Part shown: positions 45,082 through 52,929 of the stretch, in pieces
Layout of the letters: each line of letters starts with the position of its first letter
Position numbering within the stretch: the stretch's first letter is position 1
Assembly (NCBI RefSeq): GCF_001610895.1
Contig: NZ_CP011273.1
Coordinates: forward strand, 3,038,001-3,102,000
Source of the DNA: Planctomyces sp. SH-PL62
GTDB taxonomy: Bacteria; Planctomycetota; Planctomycetia; Isosphaerales; Isosphaeraceae
Direction of reading: 5' to 3'
DNA: 64,000 nucleotides
Translations under genes and position numbers: made by a program
Notes under the pieces: model-generated
Told to the model about the DNA's origin: nothing
Databases searched by the model: none
The model's input: only the letters and a program-made list of their open reading frames with translations

Positions 45082-45831
45082 TCAGCGGAAACCTCCGGCG
45101 ACGTCCAGGGTCTCGCCCGTGATCCAGTCGGCATCCGACGAGGCCAGGAACGCGACGGCGGGGGCGACGTCGTCGGGCCGTCCGATGCGGCCGAGGGGCG
45201 AGTCGGCCTCGAACCGCCTTTGAAAATCGCTCTCAGCCAGGCCGGCGGCGTGCACCCCCTCGGTCTCGACCATGCCGGGATTGACCGAGTTGACGCGGAT
45301 CTTCCTGGGGCCCAGCTCCTTGGCCAGCGACCGCGTGACGGCGTCCACGGCGGCCTTGCTGGCGTTGTAGACCGTGCCCATGGCGGGGGTGGAGGTCGCG
45401 ACGACCGAGCTGATGTTGATGATGGAGCCCCCCTCGGGGCCGAACCGCTTGACGGCCTCGCGGCAGGCGAGGATCACGCCCAGGACGTTGAGGTCGAACA
45501 TCCGCCGGAACGACTCGACGCCCGCCTCCTCGATCGGGAAGAACTCGTAAACGCCGGCGTTGTTGACCAGGACGTCCACCGCGCCGAAGGCCCGCATCGC
45601 CTCGTCGAAGAGTGGAGGGACCTCCGCCGGGTCGGCCAGGTTCGCTCGCACGGCGACGGCCCGGCCGCCGGCCTCGGCGATCGCGGCGACGACCCGATCG
45701 GCCGCCTCCTTGCTGGAGGCGTAGTTCACGACCACCGCCGCCCCATCGGCCGCCAGCCGTCGTGCGATCGCCGCCCCGATCCCCTTCGACGCTCCCGTCA
45801 CCACCGCCACCTTGCCGTCGAGCTTCGCCAT
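45082..45831 (-). CDS. SDR family oxidoreductase
   Basis: A 249-residue classical short-chain dehydrogenase/reductase. The cofactor motif T-G-A-S-K-G-I-G is at residues 13-20; the N-N-A-G motif is at 88-91; the catalytic Ser is in INISSVVAT, and Y-N-A-S-K follows (Tyr near 153, Lys near 157). The N-terminal Rossmann strand (KVAVVTGASKG) followed by V-V-N-Y-A-S-S-K suggests NADP(H). The substrate is unknown. It is divergent from the HxlR-type regulator gene at 45948, a common arrangement in which the regulator controls a redox enzyme. I chose the start at 45831 (MAKLDGKVAVVTG); the frame is open further upstream. Confidence 0.94.
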   Translation of the reverse strand: MAKLDGKVAVVTGASKGIGAAIARRLAADGAAVVVNYASSKEAADRVVAAIAEAGGRAVAVRANLADPAEVPPLFDEAMRAFGAVDVLVNNAGVYEFFPIEEAGVESFRRMFDLNVLGVILACREAVKRFGPEGGSIINISSVVATSTPAMGTVYNASKAAVDAVTRSLAKELGPRKIRVNSVNPGMVETEGVHAAGLAESDFQRRFEADSPLGRIGRPDDVAPAVAFLASSDADWITGETLDVAGGFR

Positions 45832-45907
45832 CGAATGGCCTCCGGTTGGAATACCCGCAAACGTGGACGACGGGTATCGTAGGAGGGCCTTTCGAGGCGG
45901 CAAGTAC

Positions 45908-45925
45908 GCACTATTTGGTAAGTGC
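45908..45925. promoter_or_regulatory. Candidate HxlR operator between the SDR and HxlR genes
   Basis: GCACT (45908-45912) and AGTGC (45921-45925) form an inverted repeat with an eight-base AT-rich core. The site lies in the only AT-rich part of the 116-base divergent spacer, 23 bases before the HxlR start. HxlR regulators bind such short palindromes; the assignment is by position. Confidence 0.45.
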
Positions 45926-45947
45926 CCCAGGCTGAGGAGATACGGCC

Positions 45948-46289
45948 ATGACGCGACCTGCCGGCGGCTGCGGCCTGGAAGCCGCGCTCGCGGTGATCGG
46001 CGGCAAATGGAAGCCGATCGTACTCTGGCGCCTCGCGCCCGGGCCGCGCCGGTTCGGCGAGCTGCGGCGGCTGGTGACGGGCGTCAGCGAGAAGATGCTG
46101 GCCCAGCAGCTCCGCGAGATGGAGGCCGACGGGATCGTCTCGCGCAAGGACTACCGAGAGGTCCCCCCGCGCGTGGAGTACGCGCTGACCGATCTCGGGG
46201 CGACGCTCCCCGAAGTCCTGCGGCCCCTCTGCGAGTGGGGCCTGCACCTTCAAGCCCGCATCGACGGGGCCCAATCCGAGGCCGGTTGA
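45948..46289 (+). CDS. HxlR family transcriptional regulator
   Basis: A 113-residue winged-helix regulator of the HxlR family. The hallmark C8-G-L-E-A-A-L-A-V-I-G-G-K-W-K is at residues 8-22, and the recognition region GVSEKMLAQQLREMEADGIV and the wing (SRKDYREVPPRVEYALT) follow. The conserved N-terminal Cys is used as a redox sensor in relatives such as YodB and QorR, so oxidant or aldehyde sensing is possible. The gene is divergent from an SDR oxidoreductase gene, its most likely target, with a palindrome between them. The length is normal and the start at 45948 is natural. Confidence 0.94.
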   Translation: MTRPAGGCGLEAALAVIGGKWKPIVLWRLAPGPRRFGELRRLVTGVSEKMLAQQLREMEADGIVSRKDYREVPPRVEYALTDLGATLPEVLRPLCEWGLHLQARIDGAQSEAG

Positions 46290-46359
46290 GCTCCGGCCGT
46301 TCCCGGGGGTGGTCCCGACGTCCTCGTCCGGGCCGCCCTGATTCGCCGCAAGTCTTGAG

Positions 46360-46442
46360 TACCGAAGGTGGGACTTGAACCCACACGGGTGTTACCCCAA
46401 CGGATTTTGAATCCGTCGCGTCTGCCATTCCGCCACTTCGGC
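46360..46442 (-). tRNA. tRNA-Leu (CAA)
   Basis: On the minus strand GCCGAAG at the 5-prime end pairs with CTTCGGT near the 3-prime end. The anticodon stem-loop is ACGGA-TTCAAAA-TCCGT, giving anticodon CAA for the codon UUG. A variable arm (class II tRNA) and a T-arm with GGTTCAAGTCC are visible. The discriminator base is A, as expected for leucine. No CCA is encoded; ACTCA follows. Its 5-prime end is 77 bases from the TadG-like stop codon. Confidence 0.95.
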
Positions 46443-46518
46443 CCGGTACGAACAGCATGAGGGGGAAGCCGGCGGCTGTCAACCCCGGCTTGCGGAGACC
46501 GATCGGGCGGGCGAGGGG

Positions 46519-47802
46519 TCACTCGACGAGATGGTAAGTGACCTTGGCGGGGCCGGCCCACTGGGGGATGGTGACGACGGCGTTGTTCGACAGGTTCAGC
46601 TTGTTGACGATCAACTGAGTGCCGTACTTGTTGTTCGAGCCCCCCGCGAAGTTCGCCGCCGCGCCGGGGGCGTAGATCACCCCTCCGATCTGGTTGTTCG
46701 TCCCGTTCGCGATCGAGATCGTCCGGGGCGTGTAGTCGCCGGTGACCGGGTTCTTATCCGATCGCTGGAAGATGGAGATGCCCTCATAGGGGCCGCTGGT
46801 GGGGGGATTCAGGGTGGTCCCGTTCCCCCCCTGGATGCTGAGGTTGCCGTTGTCCAGGTAGATCATCACCCCGTTCCCCGTCGCGCGGACCCCGTTGCTG
46901 ACGACGAAGTCGCCGTTGCGGATGTAGTAGACCCCCGGATTCAGGGTGTAGTTCATACCGCCGGAGCTGAGGTTCAGGCCGTTCTCGTAGACGCCGGGGT
47001 CGATCGGGAAGGGGTTCGTCGGATTCCAGCCCGAGGGGGCCTGGCGGGTGGCCAGGCCCGAGGTGGTCGGCCGGGCGAGGCTCGCCCGGGGGTCGACGAT
47101 GGCGGCCGGGTCGCTCCAGGGCTGGACCGAGCCGACCTTGTCGGTGTTGCTGCCGCTGTAGAGGTCCAGACCCCCCCCGATCCGGAGGACCGGCGCCTCG
47201 ACGTATCCCATGTTGTTGATGGTCGCGGCCTTGAGGTGGTTCGACTTCACCTGGACCTCGCCCGGGGCGATGATCCGGGCGCTGCCGGCCACCGAGAGGC
47301 TCGCCTGGTCCTTCGCGTTCAGGAGGACGACCGCGGGGGGGGCGTTGGGCTTGAGGTAGGAGACCGCGCGGGCGGAGACGTCGATCGGGGCGCCGCCCCA
47401 GATCGCGCTGAAGAACCGGGGCTGGTGGGAGACGATTACGACCTCGAAGGCCCCGGTCCTGCCTGCGTACCGGCTCGGCGATATCGGGGATCGGACGGTC
47501 ACCGTGGCACCTGGGCCGGCCGAGAAGCCGTTGGCCGCCGCGTAGTCCTGGGCCGCGGCGACGGCCGCCGCCTGGGGGGACTGGCCGTTGTTCGCCACGA
47601 CCGCCGCCTGGTAGGCGCAGATGGCCGCGAACGACGCCGAGTCGGCCGCCGCCTGCGCCCGGCGGCATTCGGCCATCAGCAGGCCGGCGTCGAAGACCAG
47701 CGCCAGGACCCCGATCAGGGGGATCAGGCAGAACGCCGCCACGACGGCGACGGCCCCGCGCCGGGCGCCGCGTCGGTTCACGATCGCATCGCGGATCATC
47801 AT
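46519..47802 (-). CDS. TadG-like pilus-locus protein with beta-rich C-terminus
   Basis: A 427-residue protein. The N-terminus has the TadG/TadE-type helix RRGAVAVVAAFCLIPLIGVL, then ALVFDAGLLMAECRRAQAAA-D-S-A (about 15-56). The region to about 130 is typical of putative Flp-pilus assembly TadG-like proteins. From about 150 it is a long Asn/Gly-rich beta domain (for example GVYENGLNLSSGGMNYTLNP, TLNPGVYYIRNGDFVVSNGV, IGGVIYAPGAAANFAGGSNN) without a VWA MIDAS motif, which may form a beta-helix or adhesin-like fold. It follows two TadE-type genes on the same strand, 40 bases after the nearer one. It probably anchors or decorates the Tad pilus. Confidence 0.82.
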   Translation of the reverse strand: MMIRDAIVNRRGARRGAVAVVAAFCLIPLIGVLALVFDAGLLMAECRRAQAAADSASFAAICAYQAAVVANNGQSPQAAAVAAAQDYAAANGFSAGPGATVTVRSPISPSRYAGRTGAFEVVIVSHQPRFFSAIWGGAPIDVSARAVSYLKPNAPPAVVLLNAKDQASLSVAGSARIIAPGEVQVKSNHLKAATINNMGYVEAPVLRIGGGLDLYSGSNTDKVGSVQPWSDPAAIVDPRASLARPTTSGLATRQAPSGWNPTNPFPIDPGVYENGLNLSSGGMNYTLNPGVYYIRNGDFVVSNGVRATGNGVMIYLDNGNLSIQGGNGTTLNPPTSGPYEGISIFQRSDKNPVTGDYTPRTISIANGTNNQIGGVIYAPGAAANFAGGSNNKYGTQLIVNKLNLSNNAVVTIPQWAGPAKVTYHLVE

Positions 47803-47842
47803 CGGTCGCCTCGCTTCCAGATCCAGCTCGACCGCCCCCGAC

Positions 47843-48247
47843 TCAGTACGAGATCGGCGAGGTCGCGGTGCTCCTGAACGTGACGGCCGGAAGATAAGCC
47901 TCCGGCACCCACTGATACCGAAGCGTCACGGTCGCCGTGCTCGACGTCATGAGGAGCTCGCCGGTCAGCGCGGTCGCGTCCATCCCGACCGCCTTGTCCC
48001 TGGCGAATTGCAGCATTGTGGCGCTCGTCGGCGCCGGCTGTTTCGCCTCCGCCTGGAACTCCTTCCCCCGCACGGAGGCCCACCGCGCGGCCTCGCAGGC
48101 CAGGTAAGTGACCTGGTGGTAGCGGAAGATCCCGAGGCCGAGGACGAAGGTCCCCAGGAGGAGCGTCAGGAGGACCGGATAGACGACGGCGGCCTCCACG
48201 AGCACGATTCCCCGACGACCCCGGCCTTGACGGTTTCGCCTCATCAT
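47843..48247 (-). CDS. TadE-like minor pseudopilin (second of two)
   Basis: A 134-residue TadE-type protein. After a basic leader (MMRRNRQGRGRRG) comes the pseudopilin-like helix IVLVEAAVVYPVLLTLLLGTFVLG with the invariant Glu (E of L-V-E-A-A-V), then YHQVTYLACEAARWASVRGK and a beta-rich C-terminus. TadE-like proteins are processed by the TadV peptidase and needed for pilus assembly. I prefer the ATG at 48247; a TTG at 48256 overlaps the preceding stop codon but has poor ribosome-site spacing. The gene lies between the other TadE-type gene and the TadG-like gene. Confidence 0.85.
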   Translation of the reverse strand: MMRRNRQGRGRRGIVLVEAAVVYPVLLTLLLGTFVLGLGIFRYHQVTYLACEAARWASVRGKEFQAEAKQPAPTSATMLQFARDKAVGMDATALTGELLMTSSTATVTLRYQWVPEAYLPAVTFRSTATSPISY

Positions 48248-48252
48248 CGCCT

Positions 48253-48678
48253 TCAAGCTCCTGGGTTCGGGTCACCAGGGGGGCGCCTCATCCGGACGGT
48301 CCGGGTGATGGAGATCGAATCGGGGACCCCCGGATACGGGAACAGGGGGTGGAGGGTGTAACGCGCCGCCACCTCGACGTAGGCCCCCCCCGCGAGGTCC
48401 GTCCCCTGGCGGAGCTCGATGGTCGGGGGCGTCTCCAGGTCGACGGCCCGGGCCAGCGCGTCCGCCTGCACCTCCCCGTACGACACCGGCTTGTCGGTGC
48501 GCGTCGCGCCGCGAATCGCCCCGACGCGGGCGCACTCGGCCAACGTCATGACGTCGGCGAAGGCGCGGGCGAAGTCGATCGTGATCACGCAGAGGAAGCA
48601 GAGCGGCGGGAGCAGCAAGGCCAGCTCGAGCGCCGCCGCGCCCCGACGACTCGACTTCCCGGACCTCACGCGACGCAT
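48253..48678 (-). CDS. TadE-like minor pseudopilin (first of two)
   Basis: A 141-residue TadE-type protein. Leader MRRVRSGKSSRRG is followed by AAALELALLLPPLCFLCVIT, with the conserved Glu in A-L-E-L-A, then IDFARAFADVMTLAECARVGAIRGA and a beta-rich C-terminus ending in a basic RMRRPPGD tail. It is the first gene of the minus-strand TadE-TadE-TadG block. I chose the start at 48678, with a GAGGGGAG site about seven bases upstream; the frame stays open upstream through repeat DNA and is not coding there. Processing by the TadV-like peptidase at 49982 is expected. Confidence 0.87.
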   Translation of the reverse strand: MRRVRSGKSSRRGAAALELALLLPPLCFLCVITIDFARAFADVMTLAECARVGAIRGATRTDKPVSYGEVQADALARAVDLETPPTIELRQGTDLAGGAYVEVAARYTLHPLFPYPGVPDSISITRTVRMRRPPGDPNPGA

Positions 48679-49394
48679 GGCGAGACTCCCCTCTGAACGT
48701 CTGAACGATCGTCCCAACAGGCCGAAAAGCGGCCGTCGCGTTCGTGCCCTCCCCCCGCGAGGGGGGAAGGACGTTATGGACCAGGCCCGGACCGCCGACG
48801 ACCTCCTCAACCGTCTTCCCCCCTCGCGGGGGAAGACAGACCCCGAAGGGGTCAGATGAGGGGGAGGACCAGCACGGGAACCGTCGGGATTCGCGATCCG
48901 GCGGCCCGCAACGCCGACGGCCTTCGTGCGGGTCTCCCTCTCATCCGGCCCTGCGGACCGTCGAACCAGCGGGCTTCCCACGCTCCCTCTGAAGAACTCC
49001 TAGCTCACGAAGGCTCGCGAGGCGAATCTCCGTCTCACGAAGGCCACGTCCCCGCGCCATGCGCCCGCGAGGGGGGCCGGGGGGCGTCCATGAGGGCTTC
49101 CTCATGAAAGTTCACGGCGATTTTTGACAAGGACGCGGACGTGACCTTGTATTCCCCTGTAGGCCGACACGAACACGTCGGCCGCCGACGGAGGAGACGG
49201 ACGCGAGCCGGTCGGATCATCGGGCGTTTCCCGGGCCCTTTCGGGCCTGACGCCGTCCGCCCCGCTCGCGACGAAGGGCTTCGACTCGATCGCCCCACCG
49301 CCCGGCCCCGCCCGCCGTGACGAACCACCGACGACCGGCCGAGGATGCCGTCGTCGCCGGCCTCCACCCCCCCTGACCTCAAGGAGAGACTCCG
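48679..49394. repeat. Palindromic repeat nest B and Flp promoter region
   Basis: This 716-base divergent spacer holds no gene. Repeat copies lie at 48748-48770 (partial), 48812-48866 (full, hairpin GACCCC-GAA-GGGGTC at 48839-48853) and 48935-48962 (reverse, partial), with the distal motif CCGTCGGGATTCGC at 48881-48894. Nearer the pilin gene are a hairpin CATGAGG-GCTT-CCTCATG (49089-49106) and a perfect -35, TTGACA (49134-49139); a weak -10, TGTAGG, is at 49158-49163. The Flp leader would then be about 225 bases long. Confidence 0.75.
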
Positions 49395-49571
49395 ATGCGC
49401 AATTTCCTGAACCGCCTGATGACCGAAGAAGACGGCGCCACGATGGTCGAGTACGCCCTGATGGTCGCCCTGATCGCCGTCGTCGTCATGGCCGGCGCCG
49501 CCGCCCTGGGGACGGCCATCAACAGCAAGTTCGACACCGTCAAGACCTCGGTGTCCACCGCGGGCAACTAA
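49395..49571 (+). CDS. flp: Flp-type major pilin
   Basis: A 58-residue Flp/type IVb pilin. Sequence starts MRNFLNRLMTEEDGATMVEY, with G14/A15 as the processing site, E19-Y20 as the Flp motif, and a hydrophobic helix A-L-M-V-A-L-I-A-V-V-V-M-A-G-A-A-A-L to about residue 38; the mature pilin is about 44 residues. AGGAGAG lies about seven bases upstream. This is the likely main subunit of the Tad pilus. It is followed by a second Flp-like gene and the rest of the assembly genes on the same strand, so it heads the plus-strand block. Confidence 0.93.
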   Translation: MRNFLNRLMTEEDGATMVEYALMVALIAVVVMAGAAALGTAINSKFDTVKTSVSTAGN

Positions 49572-49671
49572 GCTAAAACTCCGTCGCCGTTGGGCCGACG
49601 ACTGATCGTCTTCGCCGGGGGCGGGCTCTGGACGTGGGGGCCCGCCCGGTCGACTTCACGGGGAGTGCGAC

Positions 49672-49932
49672 ATGTTTCCACTCCTGAAGCGTTCCGCGAC
49701 GCCGTCGGACTCCGTCGACGGCGACGCGAGGAAACATGGTTTCGGCCGATTCGTCGCCGCCGAAGTGGGGGCGACGATGGCCGAGTACGGCCTCATGCTC
49801 GGCCTGATCGCCGCCGTCCTGATCCTGACCGTGAGCCAGATCGGGACCGTTACGGCCGCGAAGCTTCAACTGGCGGTGGCCGGATTCGCCGACGCCGGGC
49901 CCGCCGACGCTGGGCCGCCGATGCCCCAGTGA
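49672..49932 (+). CDS. Second Flp-like pilin with extended leader and tail
   Basis: An 86-residue Flp-like pilin. The leader is longer than usual (about 33 residues), ending A-A-E-V-G-A-T-M-A-E-Y-G-L-M with the processing site at G/A and the E-Y pair; then the helix LGLIAAVLILTVSQIGTVTA. The end is an Ala/Pro/Asp-rich tail (FADAGPADAGPPMPQ) absent from the first pilin. It may be a minor or tip subunit, or a pilin for other conditions. It lies 100 bases after flp and 49 bases before the prepilin peptidase start. A shorter start would remove part of the leader, but no good ribosome site supports one. Confidence 0.82.
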   Translation: MFPLLKRSATPSDSVDGDARKHGFGRFVAAEVGATMAEYGLMLGLIAAVLILTVSQIGTVTAAKLQLAVAGFADAGPADAGPPMPQ

Positions 49933-49981
49933 TTGAGCGGGCCGACTTCTCGCAGGTGACGTGGAAGGGAGCGACGGAGCC

Positions 49982-50647
49982 GTGGACCGCTGGCAAATGC
50001 TGTTCCTGTCGTCGGCGGCGGTCGCGACCTTGATCGCCGCCGCGACCGACCTCTGGAAGTTCAAGGTGTACAACGCCCTGACGTTCCCGGCGCTGCTGGG
50101 GGGGCTGGCCGCGTCGGCGTGGGTCGGCGGCTGGTCGGGGCTGGCGACGAGCGGGCTCGGGGCCCTGACCGGCTTCGGGCTGCTCATCGTCTTCTTCGCG
50201 ATGGGGGGCGTGGGGGCGGGGGACGTCAAGCTGCTGACGGCCCTCGGCGCCTGGCTCGGGCCGTCGCTGACGTTCCAGGTCTTCCTCGCCGCGTCGCTCG
50301 CGGCGGGGCTCTACGCCATAGTCCTGACGGTCCTGAGCGGCGGCCTGGCCGCGACGGCCGTCGACCTGCTGTTCCTGATCCTGCGCCTCCGCCGGGGCGA
50401 CCTCGTCGCGAAGGGAGGCCCCTCGATCCGCGAGGAGGCCGCCCGGCCCGACCGCCGCCGTCGGCTGGTGCCGTTCGCCGCCATGACCTGCCTGGGGTTC
50501 TTCGCGACGGTCGCCTGGCGCGCCGCCGATCTCGATGAATTCCGCACCCCGTTCGAGGCCCCGCCGACGATCGCGACCGCCCCGGCGTCGCGCGTCGGCG
50601 TCGCGGCCGTCCTCCCATCGCCATTCCTTGAAGGGACCACGCCATGA
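49982..50647 (+). CDS. tadV: Prepilin peptidase TadV/CpaA
   Basis: A 221-residue membrane aspartic protease of the A24 family. The two catalytic aspartates are D23 (in A-A-A-T-D-L-W) and D81 of the G78-A-G-D81 motif (G-G-V-G-A-G-D-V-K-L-L). About six TM helices precede a charged C-terminal tail. It should process the Flp pilins and TadE-like proteins, and perhaps DUF1559 leaders. The likely start is the GTG at 49982 (MDRWQM...), with AGGGAG ten bases upstream; a GTG at 49961 would add seven residues. The end overlaps the cpaB-like start by ATGA (50644-50647). The C-terminal extension (about residue 140 onwards) is longer than in typical TadV. Confidence 0.9.
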   Translation: MDRWQMLFLSSAAVATLIAAATDLWKFKVYNALTFPALLGGLAASAWVGGWSGLATSGLGALTGFGLLIVFFAMGGVGAGDVKLLTALGAWLGPSLTFQVFLAASLAAGLYAIVLTVLSGGLAATAVDLLFLILRLRRGDLVAKGGPSIREEAARPDRRRRLVPFAAMTCLGFFATVAWRAADLDEFRTPFEAPPTIATAPASRVGVAAVLPSPFLEGTTP

Positions 50648-51579
50648 GGCCGCAGACCCTGGCCGTCGTGTTGCTGGCCCTGGGCAGCGGCCTGGCCGCC
50701 GTCTGGGGCGTCCGGTCGTCCCTGAAGAAGCCGGCCGCCGAGGAGACCGTCCCCGCGGTCGTCGCCAAGCTCGACCTCAGGCGCGACGAGGTCATCGACG
50801 CGGCGGCGGTCGAGATCCGAAACGTCCCCAAGAGCCAGGCGCCCGCCGGCGGCCTCGCCGCCATCGAGGAGGCGGAGGGGCGGACCACCTACATCCCGAT
50901 GCTCCCCGGCGAGTTCGTCATCGAGCCCAAGCTGCTCCCCAAGGGGAGCCGCGCGGGGCTGGCGTCGATGATCAAGCCGGGGATGCGGGCCTTCACGATC
51001 ACGACGCCCACCTTCTCGTCGAGCCTCGCCGGCTTCCTGATGCCGGGGAACCGGGTGGACGTCCTGCTGACCCTCACCCCGTCCGGCTCCTCCTCGACCG
51101 AGGACGCGACGACCTCGACCCTCCTCCAGAACGTCGAGCTGTTGGCCGTGCATACGATGGTCGACGCCCCGGCCGACAACCGGGCCAACCCCACCGAGGC
51201 CCGGTCGGTGACCCTGTTGGTGACGCCTAAGCAGGCCTCGATCCTGGACCTCGCGCAGAACAAGGGGACGCTCCACCTCTCCTTGCGCAACAGCAAGGAC
51301 GAGACGGACGCGGAGGAGACGACCGCGACGCTGGCCGACCTGGGCCTGATCCGCCCGACTCCGCCGACGCTCGCCGAGGCGGCGCCCCCGCCCCCGCCGC
51401 CCCCGGCCCCTGATCCGGAGCCGGTCCCGGTGGTGCTCTCAATCCGAACCTTGCGAGGCACTTCCGCCGGCCGCGACGAGATCACCGTGCTCCGCCGAGG
51501 CCGGCCCCCCGCGACGGGCGCGGGTGTGACGGGCCCGCCGACCGTCGCCACCCCCGCCCCCCCGCGTCGATCGCGTTGA
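50644..51579 (+). CDS. cpaB: Tad pilus protein RcpC/CpaB
   Basis: A 311-residue periplasmic protein. An N-terminal hydrophobic anchor (about 5-23) is followed by a SAF-like domain (VVAKLDLRRDEVIDAAAVEI region, then YIPMLPGEFVIEPKLLP) and the RcpC half (MRAFTITTPTFSSSLAGFLM-P-G-N-R-V-D-V-L-L-T and VTLLVTPKQASILDLAQNKG). A Pro-rich stretch (about 240-260) leads to a basic disordered tail. CpaB proteins help position the secretin and pilus channel. The gene overlaps tadV by ATGA. The C-terminal tail after about residue 235 is specific to this group; otherwise normal. Confidence 0.92.
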   Translation: MRPQTLAVVLLALGSGLAAVWGVRSSLKKPAAEETVPAVVAKLDLRRDEVIDAAAVEIRNVPKSQAPAGGLAAIEEAEGRTTYIPMLPGEFVIEPKLLPKGSRAGLASMIKPGMRAFTITTPTFSSSLAGFLMPGNRVDVLLTLTPSGSSSTEDATTSTLLQNVELLAVHTMVDAPADNRANPTEARSVTLLVTPKQASILDLAQNKGTLHLSLRNSKDETDAEETTATLADLGLIRPTPPTLAEAAPPPPPPPAPDPEPVPVVLSIRTLRGTSAGRDEITVLRRGRPPATGAGVTGPPTVATPAPPRRSR

Positions 51580-51637
51580 ACGCGCGGCTCGCGCCGGACG
51601 TTCCAGGGAATGCCGCTCTTGATGTAAGGGATTAATC

Positions 51638-52822
51638 ATGCCTTGCTTCATCGTCGCCGACGACGAGTCGATCGCCTCCCGGATCCGGTCTGTACTGGCC
51701 TTCCACAAGCGGGACTGCCCGAAGACGAACGTCCTGCCGACCGACCAGGCGGCGGGGCGGCTGGGCCGCGAGCCGGCCGTCGGGTTGGTGGTCGCGGTCC
51801 TGCCGCCCGACCCCGCGACGGCGCTCGAGCTGCTGGCGCGGCTGGCGCCGATGGCCGACGGCGGGCTGCTGGCGGTCGGCCCGACCTCGGACGCCCGGCT
51901 CGTCGTGCAGGCCCTGCGGACCGGCGTCCGCGACTACCTGGACAGGTCCGACCTGGAGGCGGAGCTCGACGCGGCGGTCAAGCGGATGGCGGCGTCGACC
52001 CACGCCGGGGCGTCGCACGGCCGGGTGGTCGCCGTGCTGGCGCCCAGCGGCGGCTCGGGGTCGAGCACGATCGCCGCCAACCTCGCCTCGGCGATGGCGG
52101 CGGAGCACGGGTCGGCCGGGCTGTTCGACCTCAAGCTGGAGGCGGGCGACCTCGCGGCCCTGCTGGACCTCAAGCCGACGTACACCCTGGCCGACCTCTG
52201 CAAGACGGCCGCCCCGTTCGACAAGGTGATGCTCGAACGCTCGTTCGCCCGCCACGAGTCGGGCGTGAGCCTGCTCGCCGCCCCCCGGCGGCTGGCCGAT
52301 GCGCCCCTGGTCCGCCCGGAAGGGGTGGCCCGCGCGCTCGACCTGGCGCGATCGCTCTTCCCGGCCGTGGTGGTCGACGTCGACCACCACTTCCGCGACG
52401 AGCAGCTCGTGGCGATCCGCGACGCCGACGTCCTGGCGGTCGTCTTCCGCCTGGACTTCAACTCGCTGCGGAACGTCCACCGGACGATGGAGCACCTGGG
52501 CCGCCTTGGCCTGGCCGGCGACCGGGTCCGCCTGGTCGTCAATCGCTCCGGCCAGCCCGGCGAGGTGCCCCACGCCAAGGCGGAAGAGGCCCTGGGGGGC
52601 GTCATCGCGTTTTCGGTCCCGGAAGACGCCCGGACGGTGGCGCGGGCCAACAACAACGGCGTCCCCTTCGTGATCGAGGCCCCGTCCTCGAAGGTGGCGA
52701 GGAGCCTGGTCCAGCTCGCCAGGCTGCTGGTCCCGCCGTCGGCGCATGCCGGGGCGTCGGCTTCCGCCGAATCGAGGCCCGGTTGGCGGCCCTGGCGGAA
52801 GCGAAACGTCGCCGCGCTTTAG
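51638..52822 (+). CDS. tadZ: TadZ/CpaE-like localisation ATPase with altered P-loop
   Basis: A 394-residue cytoplasmic protein with an N-terminal receiver-like domain (about 1-115: VVAVLPPDPATALELLARLA region) and a MinD/ParA-like domain (about 128-375). The P-loop is A-P-S-G-G-S-G-S-S-T (135-144); both Lys residues of the ParA deviant Walker A box (K-G-G-x-G-K) are replaced by Ser, while D-L-K-L-E-A-G-D and V-V-V-D-V-D-H-H follow in their usual places. CpaE/TadZ directs Tad pilus assembly to a cell site; reduced or absent ATP hydrolysis is suspected here. TAAGGG lies seven bases before the ATG. The next gene is cpaF. Confidence 0.9.
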   Translation: MPCFIVADDESIASRIRSVLAFHKRDCPKTNVLPTDQAAGRLGREPAVGLVVAVLPPDPATALELLARLAPMADGGLLAVGPTSDARLVVQALRTGVRDYLDRSDLEAELDAAVKRMAASTHAGASHGRVVAVLAPSGGSGSSTIAANLASAMAAEHGSAGLFDLKLEAGDLAALLDLKPTYTLADLCKTAAPFDKVMLERSFARHESGVSLLAAPRRLADAPLVRPEGVARALDLARSLFPAVVVDVDHHFRDEQLVAIRDADVLAVVFRLDFNSLRNVHRTMEHLGRLGLAGDRVRLVVNRSGQPGEVPHAKAEEALGGVIAFSVPEDARTVARANNNGVPFVIEAPSSKVARSLVQLARLLVPPSAHAGASASAESRPGWRPWRKRNVAAL

Positions 52823-52929
52823 GTCCGACGACGCCCCGAAACGCGTCCTAGGGTTGGGTTGGGCCTCGGTTCGAGTCCCCGGCGGGCGGCGCGACCGCGG
52901 CCCTCGGCATCCCGGAACGGAAGAATCCG

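Noticed and set aside
48679-48981. Upstream extension of the first TadE-like gene through the repeat nest
   Set aside because: The added segment is translated repeat DNA; the ATG at 48678 has a good ribosome site and the normal family N-terminus.
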